Shown in pieces: positions 1 through 7,119 of a stretch of DNA of 64,000 bases. Position 1 is the stretch's first letter, and each line of letters starts with the position of its first letter. Made by a program: the position numbers and the translations under genes. Under the pieces are notes generated by a model. That model had not been told where the DNA came from, did not search any database, and saw nothing but the letters and a program-made list of their open reading frames with translations. Source of the stretch: Enterobacteriaceae bacterium 4M9 (GTDB lineage Bacteria; Pseudomonadota; Gammaproteobacteria; Enterobacterales; Enterobacteriaceae); assembly GCA_010092695.1 (NCBI GenBank), contig JAADJJ010000001.1:1240001-1304000 (forward strand). Direction: 5' to 3'.

Positions 1-14
1 TAGTAAAAAGAGAG

Positions 15-197
15 GAATCTCCGAGATGCCGCCGCAGGCTGTAACCCTTGAACCCGTGGTTCAAGGTGAATGCGTCGTCACAATCTTAAGGCTTCCCGGA
101 CAAGCCGGGCATGCGCACCGATCGTGGAGCGTCACATTCTTGTGGTATGAAATATCGGCTCAGGGGACTGGCCCGCTTGCAAACATCTCAGAGAAAT
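15..197 (-). ncRNA. ssrS: 6S RNA
   Basis: This is the 6S RNA, which mimics an open promoter and sequesters sigma-70 RNA polymerase in stationary phase. Read on the minus strand it begins ATTTCTCTGAGATGTTTGC and ends CTCGGAGATTC, matching the E. coli RNA from memory, and its length (183 nt) is the same. The complementary ends form the closing stem. It lies just downstream of zapA on the same strand, as in E. coli, where it is cut from a longer transcript. The next E. coli gene (fau) would lie beyond the left edge. Confidence 0.95.
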
Positions 198-239
198 TTT
201 GTCCTTCACAGTTACTCTACCATAGCTGACCATGAAGTG

Positions 240-569
240 TTATTCAAACTTTAAACCTGTTCGTTCAGGATTGCGACCCTGCTCAAGTAATGCCTGTTCC
301 AGCGTCTGCTGAAGCATACGAATGCGTTGCTCCATGCTGGCGGCATAGTCACTGGTCTTTTGCTTTTCGAGCTCAAGCTCATAGCAAATGTTGAGTGCCG
401 CAATAAACACCAGTTGCTCGGTGTTGCTCACGCGCGTACGGACTTTAAGATCCTGCAAACGCCTATCGAGTTCTTCAGCTGCCTTGCTTAGCGCTTCCCG
501 CTGTTCCGGCGGGCAATTGACCCGCAGCGAGCGCCCAAAAATTTGGATATCGACTGGTTGTGCAGACAT
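240..569 (-). CDS. zapA: Cell division protein ZapA
   Basis: ZapA is a small cytoplasmic protein that binds and bundles FtsZ filaments and stabilises the Z ring through ZapB and MatP. The product is 109 aa, the E. coli length. An N-terminal globular part (MSAQPVDIQIFGRSLRVNCP) is followed by a long coiled coil with heptad leucines (about residues 60-100). An upstream in-frame ATG would add MEGG, but the MSAQPVD start matches the family. The gene is divergent from ygfB, and 6S RNA follows it. Identity is near certain from sequence and context. Confidence 0.95.
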   Translation of the reverse strand: MSAQPVDIQIFGRSLRVNCPPEQREALSKAAEELDRRLQDLKVRTRVSNTEQLVFIAALNICYELELEKQKTSDYAASMEQRIRMLQQTLEQALLEQGRNPERTGLKFE

Positions 570-734
570 GCCACCTTCCACGCTGTTAAATCGCCGCTTT
601 TACTACCGCCGGGGCAGCAAAGGGGCGTCACTATAAGCTACCCTGATATGAAGACACAAGCCCTTTTCTGGTATCTGCGGGCTCCATGATGGTAGCATAA
701 CACGAACTCTTCCTCCCAACGATGATGAATGCGC

Positions 735-1316
735 ATGTCTATACAGAACAACGGTATGCCCGGCTACGACACTCTGGGCCAACAGCTTAGTCAACAGGGC
801 GTAGGGTTAACGCCTGCGGAGATGCACGGCCTTATCAGCGGTATGCTGTGCGGCGGCAACAAAGACAGCAGCTGGCAGGCGCTGCTGCATGACCTGACCA
901 ACGAGGGGCTGGCGTTTAGTAAAAACCTCTCTGATACGCTGGTTCAACTGCACTCTGTGACCAGCGATGCGCTGGAAGATGACGGTTTCCTGTTCCAGCT
1001 TTATCTGCCGGAAGGCGAAGACATTAGCGTTTTCGACCGTGCAGATGCGCTGGCAGGCTGGGTGAACCACTTCCTGCTGGGCCTTGGTGTCACGCAGCCG
1101 AAGCTTGATAAAGTCACCGGAGAAACCGGTGAAGCCATCGACGACCTTCGTAACATTGCCCAACTTGGCTATGACGAAGACGAGGATCAGGAAGAGCTGG
1201 AAATGTCGCTGGAAGAAGTGGTCGAATACGTGCGCGTTGCAGCACTGCTGTGCCATGACACGTTTACGCGCCCGGCACCTACCGCTCCTGAGGTACAAAA
1301 ACCCACGCTGCATTAA
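735..1316 (+). CDS. ygfB: YgfB, UPF0149/YecA-family protein
   Basis: This is a conserved acidic protein of the YgfB/UPF0149 family, 193 aa from the start at MSIQ (E. coli 192 aa). A further in-frame ATG two codons upstream is less likely. The sequence contains the family core GLTPAEMHGLISGMLCGG and an almost invariant C-terminal half (DRADALAGWVNHFLLGLG, then an Asp/Glu-rich helix). It has no signal peptide. It heads the cluster with pepP, ubiH and ubiI, the usual enterobacterial order. In Pseudomonas a YgfB homolog affects beta-lactamase regulation; the role in enterobacteria is not settled. Confidence 0.92.
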   Translation: MSIQNNGMPGYDTLGQQLSQQGVGLTPAEMHGLISGMLCGGNKDSSWQALLHDLTNEGLAFSKNLSDTLVQLHSVTSDALEDDGFLFQLYLPEGEDISVFDRADALAGWVNHFLLGLGVTQPKLDKVTGETGEAIDDLRNIAQLGYDEDEDQEELEMSLEEVVEYVRVAALLCHDTFTRPAPTAPEVQKPTLH

Positions 1317-1392
1317 TCTTCAGGCTTGTCTCTGAGCGCTGGCGCGTTCGTGCCTGCGCTCAGGTATAAAGGCATAAAACTCAGGAGGTGCC

Positions 1393-2706
1393 ATGACACA
1401 ACAAGAGTTTCTCCGCCGCCGCCAGACGCTGCTGGCCAAAATGGCGCCAGGCAGTGCTGCGCTGATTTTCGCCGCACCCGAAGCGACGCGCAGCGCCGAC
1501 AGTGAATATCCCTATCGTCAGAACAGTGATTTCTGGTACTTCACCGGTTTCAATGAACCGGAGGCCGTGCTGGTGCTTATCAAAAGTGCTGAGAGCCACA
1601 ATCACAGCGTGCTGTTTAACCGGGTGCGCGATACGAACGCAGAAATCTGGTTTGGCCGCCGGTTAGGGCAGGAAGCCGCACCGGAAAAACTGGCGGTTGA
1701 CCGCGCGCTGGCGTTTAGCGAAATCGGCCAGCATCTCTGGCAACTGCTTAACGGGCTGGACGTGGTGTATCACGCGCAGGGGCTTTATCCTTACGCGGAT
1801 AAAATTGTCTTTGCCGCGCTCGAAAAACTGCGGGCGGGCACGCGCCAGAATCTGACGGCACCGGCAACGCTCACCGACTGGCGTCCCTGGGTGCATGAAA
1901 TGCGCCTGTTTAAATCGCCAGAAGAAATCGCCGTGCTGCGCCGCGCCGGTGAAATCAGCGCGCTGGCCCACACCCGGGCGATGGAGCGCTGCCGTGCCGG
2001 GTTGTTTGAATATCATCTTGAAGGGGAGATTCAACACGAATTTACCCGCCACGGCGCGCGTTATCCCTCCTATAACACCATTGTTGGCGCCGGAGAAAAC
2101 GGCTGCATTCTGCATTACACCGAAAACGAAAGCGAACTGCGTGACGGCTCTCTGGTGCTGATTGACGCGGGCTGCGAATACCTCGGCTACGCGGGCGATA
2201 TCACCCGCACCTTCCCGGTGAGCGGTACATTTAGCGCCCCGCAGCGTGAAATTTACGACATTGTGCTGGAGTCGTTGGAAACTGCGCTGACGCTCTATCG
2301 TCCCGGCACTTCCATACAGGCCGTCACCGATGAGGTGGTGCGCATCATGGTCAGTGGCCTGGTGCGCCTGGGGATTTTGCAGGGCGAAGTCGATCGGTTG
2401 GTTGCCGATAATGCGCATCGTCCTTTCTTTATGCATGGTCTTAGCCACTGGCTGGGGCTGGATGTGCACGATGTGGGCAACTACGGGCAGGACCGCTCGC
2501 GCCTGCTTGAGCCGGGCATGGTACTGACCGTCGAGCCGGGGTTGTATATCTCGCCGGAGGCCAATGTACCGGCACAGTATCGCGGCATTGGCATTCGTAT
2601 TGAAGACGATATCGTGATTACTGAAACCGGAAACGAGAACCTCACTGCCAGCGTAGTGAAACGCGCTGACGACATTGAGGCGCTGATGGCGGCGGGGCGC
2701 TCATGA
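1393..2706 (+). CDS. pepP: Xaa-Pro aminopeptidase P
   Basis: PepP removes the N-terminal residue from peptides with proline in second position; it is a cytoplasmic dinuclear Mn enzyme of peptidase family M24B. The product is 437 aa (E. coli 441). It shows an aminopeptidase P N-terminal domain (SEYPYRQNSDFWYFTGF) and the C-terminal pita-bread domain with metal ligands in DAGCEYLGYAGDITRTF, the HGLSHWLGLDVHD histidine region, VEPGLY and IRIEDD. A good Shine-Dalgarno sequence (CAGGAGG) precedes the ATG. Its stop overlaps the ubiH start by 4 bp, implying translational coupling. Confidence 0.96.
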   Translation: MTQQEFLRRRQTLLAKMAPGSAALIFAAPEATRSADSEYPYRQNSDFWYFTGFNEPEAVLVLIKSAESHNHSVLFNRVRDTNAEIWFGRRLGQEAAPEKLAVDRALAFSEIGQHLWQLLNGLDVVYHAQGLYPYADKIVFAALEKLRAGTRQNLTAPATLTDWRPWVHEMRLFKSPEEIAVLRRAGEISALAHTRAMERCRAGLFEYHLEGEIQHEFTRHGARYPSYNTIVGAGENGCILHYTENESELRDGSLVLIDAGCEYLGYAGDITRTFPVSGTFSAPQREIYDIVLESLETALTLYRPGTSIQAVTDEVVRIMVSGLVRLGILQGEVDRLVADNAHRPFFMHGLSHWLGLDVHDVGNYGQDRSRLLEPGMVLTVEPGLYISPEANVPAQYRGIGIRIEDDIVITETGNENLTASVVKRADDIEALMAAGRS

Positions 2707-3881
2707 GCGTCATCATCGTCGGCGGTGGCATTAACGGCGCAACGTTAGCCCTGGCGTTGTCGCACCTGAGCGGCGGTAAGTTGCCCGTGCATCTGGTTGA
2801 AGCGACTCTCCCGTCTTCGCTACATCATCCCGGTTTTGACGCTCGCGCCATTGCGCTGGCCCAGGGTACCTGCCAGCAGCTCACGCAGATTGGCGTCTGG
2901 CCGGCACTTGCTGATTGCGCGACGGCGATTAATACCGTGCACGTTAGCGACCGTGGCCATGCCGGTTTTGTCACGCTACAGGCGCAGGACTACCAGACAT
3001 CGGCACTGGGGCAGGTGGTTGAACTCCATGATGTTGGCCAGCGACTGTTTGGGCTGCTGCGCCAGGCTCCTGGGGTGACGCTACATTGCCCGCAGCGGGT
3101 GGCCAGTTGTGAGCGCACTCAGGACGCTGCCAGCGTTACGCTTGAAAATGGCGACGTGATTCAAGGCAGTCTGCTGGTTGCTGCTGATGGCAGCCAGTCC
3201 CGGCTTGCCTCCCAGTGCGGCATTAGCTGGCGTAAAGAAGATTACGGGCAGGTTGCGGTGATTGCGAACGTCTCTACCGCGAGCCCACATCAGGGCCGGG
3301 CCTGGGAGCGTTTCACCGCCGACGGCCCGCTGGCAATGTTACCCATGTCCGGCGGGCGTTGCTCGCTGGTGTGGTGCCACGCCAGCGAGAATCGCGATGA
3401 CGTCATGAGCTGGAGCGATGCGCGCTTTTGTGATGAGCTACAGCGTGCGTTTGGCTGGCGGCTTGGTCGCATTACCCACGCAGGCGCCCGCAGCGCCTAT
3501 CCGCTGGCGCTGACCCGCGCGTCGCGCTGCGTTACGCACCGCCTGGCGCTGGTCGGCAATGCCGCGCAAACCCTGCATCCCATTGCCGGGCAGGGTTTTA
3601 ACCTCGGAATGCGCGATGTGATGACGCTCGCTGAAACCCTCGCTCACAGCTGGCGTCAGAGCCAGGATATCGGCACCTGGCCGGTGCTGGCAGCCTGGCA
3701 CGCACGCCGCAGACCCGATCGCGCAGCGACTATTGGCGTGACGGATGGCCTGGTGCAGGTGTTTGCTAACCGCTGGGCGCCGCTGGTTGCGGGGCGCAAC
3801 GTGGGGTTGATGGCGATGGAATATTTAACGCCAGCGCGCGATGCGCTGGCCAGGCGCACCCTGGGTTGGGTGGCGCGTTAA
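2703..3881 (+). CDS. ubiH: 2-octaprenyl-6-methoxyphenol hydroxylase
   Basis: UbiH is a class A FAD monooxygenase that catalyses one of the three ring hydroxylations (C1) in ubiquinone biosynthesis, in the Ubi complex. The product is 392 aa, the family length. Visible motifs are the N-terminal Rossmann dinucleotide site IIVGGGINGATLALAL, a middle DG motif (LVAADGSQSRLA), and the FAD-ribityl motif LVGNAAQTLHPIAGQGFNLGMRD. Its start overlaps the pepP stop (ATGA), and ubiI, a paralog from the same family, follows 14 bp downstream. Confidence 0.95.
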   Translation: MSVIIVGGGINGATLALALSHLSGGKLPVHLVEATLPSSLHHPGFDARAIALAQGTCQQLTQIGVWPALADCATAINTVHVSDRGHAGFVTLQAQDYQTSALGQVVELHDVGQRLFGLLRQAPGVTLHCPQRVASCERTQDAASVTLENGDVIQGSLLVAADGSQSRLASQCGISWRKEDYGQVAVIANVSTASPHQGRAWERFTADGPLAMLPMSGGRCSLVWCHASENRDDVMSWSDARFCDELQRAFGWRLGRITHAGARSAYPLALTRASRCVTHRLALVGNAAQTLHPIAGQGFNLGMRDVMTLAETLAHSWRQSQDIGTWPVLAAWHARRRPDRAATIGVTDGLVQVFANRWAPLVAGRNVGLMAMEYLTPARDALARRTLGWVAR

Positions 3882-3895
3882 CAGGAGAGTCATAA

Positions 3896-5098
3896 GTGCA
3901 AAGCGTTGATGTGGCAATTGTCGGTGGCGGCATGGTTGGGCTGGCGTTAGCCTGCGGCCTGCAGGGCAGCGGTTTGCGTATTGCCGTGCTTGAGCAGCAG
4001 GTGGCAGAAAAACTCGACAGCAACGCTCCTCCTGCGCTGCGGGTCTCGGCAATCAACGGCGCGAGCGAGAAGCTGCTTACCCGCCTTGGCGTCTGGAATG
4101 CGATTGAAGCACAGCGTGCCAGCCGCTATCACGGTATGGAGGTCTGGGACCGCGACAGCTTCGGGCGCATCAGCTTTGAAGACAGCAGCTTTGGTTTTAG
4201 CCACCTCGGGCATATTATTGAAAACGCGGTCATCCACCAGGCGCTGTGGGAAAAAGCGCAAAGCTGTGCCGATATCACGCTGCTGGCGCCGGTTGAAATG
4301 CAGCAGATAGCCTGGGGCGAGAACGAAGCCTTTCTCACCCTCAAAGATGGCACGATGTTGACCGCCAGACTCGTAGTGGGTGCCGATGGCGCTCGCTCAT
4401 GGCTGCGCCAGCAGGCAGATATCCCGCTGGCATCCTGGGATTACCGTCATCATGCGCTGGTGGCGACAATTCGCACTGCCGAGCCGCATGATGCTGTCGC
4501 GCGCCAGGTTTTCCACGGCGATGGCGTGCTGGCTTTCCTGCCGTTAAGCGATCCTTACCTGTGCTCTATTGTCTGGTCGCTGTCACCGGACGAAGCCGTG
4601 CGGATGCGTGAAGCCGATGAGGAAATTTTCAATCAGGCGCTGACGGTCGCGTTTGATAACCGCCTGGGCTTGTGCCAGGTAGAGAGTGAGCGCCAGGTGT
4701 TCCCGCTGACCGGCCGTTACGCGCGCCAGTTTGCCGCCCACCGTCTGGCGCTGGTGGGCGATGCTGCCCATACCATTCACCCGCTTGCCGGGCAGGGTGT
4801 AAATCTCGGCTTTATGGATGCAGCAGAGTTAATTGCGCAAGTGCGCCGCCTGCATGAGCAGGGTAAGGATATTGGTCAGTATCTTTATCTGCGCCGTTAC
4901 GAACGCAGCCGCAAGCACAGTGCAGCGCTAATGCTGGCGAGTATGCAGGGCTTTCGCGAATTGTTTGCAGGCAGTAATCCGGCAAAAAAACTGCTGCGTG
5001 ATATTGGTCTGAAGCTTGCCGATACGCTGCCGGGGGTAAAACCTCAGCTGATTCGCCAGGCGATGGGGCTAAACGATCTACCTGACTGGCTGCGTTAA
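3896..5098 (+). CDS. ubiI: Ubiquinone biosynthesis C5 hydroxylase UbiI (VisC)
   Basis: UbiI is the FAD monooxygenase that performs the C5 hydroxylation in ubiquinone biosynthesis under oxygen. The product is 400 aa, the length of the E. coli protein. It shares with UbiH the FAD sites VAIVGGGMVGLALACGL, VVGADGARSWLR and LVGDAAHTIHPLAGQGVNLGFMD. I use the GTG start because ACAGGAG lies 6 nt upstream and the N-terminus MQSVDVAIVGGG aligns with the family. It is the last gene of the ygfB-pepP-ubiH-ubiI run; a GC hairpin without a clear U-tract follows. Confidence 0.95.
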   Translation: MQSVDVAIVGGGMVGLALACGLQGSGLRIAVLEQQVAEKLDSNAPPALRVSAINGASEKLLTRLGVWNAIEAQRASRYHGMEVWDRDSFGRISFEDSSFGFSHLGHIIENAVIHQALWEKAQSCADITLLAPVEMQQIAWGENEAFLTLKDGTMLTARLVVGADGARSWLRQQADIPLASWDYRHHALVATIRTAEPHDAVARQVFHGDGVLAFLPLSDPYLCSIVWSLSPDEAVRMREADEEIFNQALTVAFDNRLGLCQVESERQVFPLTGRYARQFAAHRLALVGDAAHTIHPLAGQGVNLGFMDAAELIAQVRRLHEQGKDIGQYLYLRRYERSRKHSAALMLASMQGFRELFAGSNPAKKLLRDIGLKLADTLPGVKPQLIRQAMGLNDLPDWLR

Positions 5099-5513
5099 AG
5101 CTACCTGTGCGCCTCTTTTGCTCGCTGAAAGGGGCGCTTCCTCATTTGAAATATTCTAATCCCACCCCCTGTTTCGCATTAGTTTTACTAATTTAACGAA
5201 CGGTCATTTGTAGCATTTTTGTTTTTGTTTTTATCAAAAATGTTATCTGATTCTAATTTCCTGGCGTGATATTGCGCGATTTTGTGCGCTGTTTCGCAAA
5301 TGTCTGGATGAAAAAACTCTGCCGGTTAGCCCGTTTTTTGGTCATAAGGTAATCCGATGGCACGCGTGCGCTTATGGTTTAGCGCCGGTTTCAATGGTAA
5401 GTTCAGGTCAAAGGTAACGTTTGCGTTGGTGCCCTCCTGGGCGCTGACGCCGGGTTTCGTCCCGTTCGTCGCGGGGCGAAAAGGAGACCCCCATCGTACT
5501 GAAAGAGGACAAG
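5099..5513 (+). promoter_or_regulatory. gcvTHP control region with GcvA-type CTAAT boxes
   Basis: This 415-bp gene-free stretch separates ubiI from gcvT. GcvA, the LysR regulator of the glycine cleavage operon, is known to recognise sequences containing CTAAT. Four copies occur here: 5156-5160, 5178-5182 (reverse orientation), 5188-5192 and 5253-5257. The AT-rich block (about 5150-5250) would suit Lrp and GcvA binding. Downstream, about 5330-5513 is a GC-rich leader able to fold. I see no glycine riboswitch consensus. The exact -10/-35 cannot be assigned with confidence. Confidence 0.6.
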
Positions 5514-6608
5514 ATGGCTCAGCAGACCCCTTTGTTTGAACAACATACGCTGTGCGGTGCGCGCATGGTGGACTTTCATGGCTGGATGATGCCGCTGCAC
5601 TATGGCTCTCAGCTTGATGAACACCACGCAGTACGCACGGATGCCGGGATGTTTGATGTCTCCCATATGACCATTGTCGATTTACAGGGCAGCCGCACCC
5701 AGGAGTTTCTGCGATATCTGCTGGCAAACGACGTGGCGAAGCTCACTAAATCCGGCAAAGCGCTCTACACGCCTATGCTCAATGCCTCGGCGGGCGTGAT
5801 TGACGACCTCATCGTGTACTACTTCTCTGAAGACAATTTCCGCCTGGTGGTGAACTCCGCTACGCGCGAAAAAGATCTTGCCTGGATAACCCGTCATGCA
5901 GAGCCTTACGGCGTGGCTATTACCGTGCGCGACGATCTGTCTATGATTGCCGTACAGGGACCGCAGGCGAAGGAAAAAGCGGCAACGCTGTTTACCCCTG
6001 AACAGCGCGACGCGGTAGCCGATATGAAGCCCTTTTTCGGCGTGCAGTCCGGTGACTTGTTTATTGCGACCACCGGTTACACCGGTGAAGCCGGTTACGA
6101 GATTGCCCTGCCGAATGAAAAGGCGGCAGCGTTCTGGCAGCAGTTGGTGAAAGCTGGCGTCAAACCCTGCGGCCTGGGAGCACGCGACACGCTGCGCCTG
6201 GAAGCGGGTATGAACCTGTACGGACAGGAGATGGACGAAGGCGTATCACCGCTCGCCGCCAACATGGGCTGGACCATCGCCTGGGAACCGGCCGATCGTG
6301 ACTTTATCGGTCGTGATGTGCTCGAAGCACAGCGCGAGCAGGGTACGGAACAACTGGTTGGTCTGGTCATGACGGAAAAAGGCGTGCTGCGCGGTGAGCT
6401 GCCGGTACGTTTTACCGACATACACGGCAATGCGCAGGAAGGCATTATCACCAGCGGCACGTTCTCACCGACGCTTGGCTACAGCATTGCGCTGGCGCGC
6501 GTACCGGCGGGCATTGGCGATACCGCCATCGTGCAAATCCGCAACCGTGAAATGCCGGTCAAAGTGACCAAACCCATTTTTGTTCGCGCCGGTAAAGCCG
6601 TCGCATAG
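5514..6608 (+). CDS. gcvT: Glycine cleavage system T protein (aminomethyltransferase)
   Basis: GcvT is the T component of the glycine cleavage complex. It transfers the methylene group from aminomethyl-lipoyl GcvH to tetrahydrofolate, releasing ammonia and giving 5,10-methylene-THF. The product is 364 aa (E. coli 364). It has the folate-binding GcvT domain, with HGWMMPLHYGSQLDEHHAVRTDAGMFDVSHM at the N-terminus, the TGYTGEAGYE motif and the C-terminal barrel. AGAGGACAAG precedes the ATG. It is the first gene of gcvTHP, and YgfZ in this window is a paralog. Confidence 0.97.
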   Translation: MAQQTPLFEQHTLCGARMVDFHGWMMPLHYGSQLDEHHAVRTDAGMFDVSHMTIVDLQGSRTQEFLRYLLANDVAKLTKSGKALYTPMLNASAGVIDDLIVYYFSEDNFRLVVNSATREKDLAWITRHAEPYGVAITVRDDLSMIAVQGPQAKEKAATLFTPEQRDAVADMKPFFGVQSGDLFIATTGYTGEAGYEIALPNEKAAAFWQQLVKAGVKPCGLGARDTLRLEAGMNLYGQEMDEGVSPLAANMGWTIAWEPADRDFIGRDVLEAQREQGTEQLVGLVMTEKGVLRGELPVRFTDIHGNAQEGIITSGTFSPTLGYSIALARVPAGIGDTAIVQIRNREMPVKVTKPIFVRAGKAVA

Positions 6609-6658
6609 TCAGCACGTTTAATACCCATGCAAACGCGGGGATATTCAGGAGAGATACA

Positions 6659-7048
6659 ATGAGCAATGTGCCGAATGATTTGAAATACAGTAAAGAGCAC
6701 GAGTGGCTGCGCAAGGAAGCCGACGGAACCTATACCGTGGGTATTACCGAACATGCGCAGCAGTTGCTGGGTGACATGGTATTTGTTGACTTGCCGGAAG
6801 TGGGTAAAACCGTCAGCGCCGGCGATGACTGCGCGGTTGCGGAATCAGTGAAAGCCGCCTCTGATATTTATGCACCGGTGAGCGGTGAAATTGTGGCGGT
6901 GAACGAATCACTGGGTGACGAGCCTGAGCTTGTGAACGCCGAACCTTACGGTGATGGCTGGATTTTCCGCATCAAGGCCAGCGACGAAAGTCAGGTTGCC
7001 GCGCTGCTGAGTGCAGACGCTTATGCAGCCCTGTTAGAAGACGAATAA
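6659..7048 (+). CDS. gcvH: Glycine cleavage system H protein (lipoyl carrier)
   Basis: GcvH is the lipoylated shuttle protein of the glycine cleavage complex, carrying the aminomethyl group between GcvP, GcvT and lipoamide dehydrogenase. The product is 129 aa, the family length. The lipoyl-lysine is K65 in ESVKAAS. A strong Shine-Dalgarno sequence (CAGGAGA) precedes the ATG. It lies 50 bp after gcvT and is followed by a hairpin with a U-tract before gcvP. Confidence 0.97.
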   Translation: MSNVPNDLKYSKEHEWLRKEADGTYTVGITEHAQQLLGDMVFVDLPEVGKTVSAGDDCAVAESVKAASDIYAPVSGEIVAVNESLGDEPELVNAEPYGDGWIFRIKASDESQVAALLSADAYAALLEDE

Positions 7049-7052
7049 CGTG

Positions 7053-7085
7053 AAGGGGTCGGGTTAAGCCCCGACCCCTTTTTGT
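7053..7085 (+). terminator. Hairpin with U-tract between gcvH and gcvP
   Basis: A stem of GGGGTCGGG paired with CCCGACCCC, with a small loop, is followed by a T-run. It looks like an intrinsic terminator. Because gcvP is part of the same operon, it probably acts as a partial terminator that lowers GcvP relative to GcvT and GcvH, or as a 3' end stabiliser; this is inference. Confidence 0.7.
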
Positions 7086-7119
7086 TTGCCCCACAGCAAG
7101 TGACCCGGAAGCACAAGCC

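Noticed and set aside
1663..2469. Long open frame (268 codons) on the minus strand
   Set aside because: It is antisense to pepP, whose product matches the family throughout; the shadow protein has no domain and no ribosome-binding site.
5330..5513. Glycine riboswitch in the gcvT leader
   Set aside because: The leader folds, but I cannot find the conserved tandem aptamer core; enterobacterial gcv operons are controlled by GcvA/GcvB.
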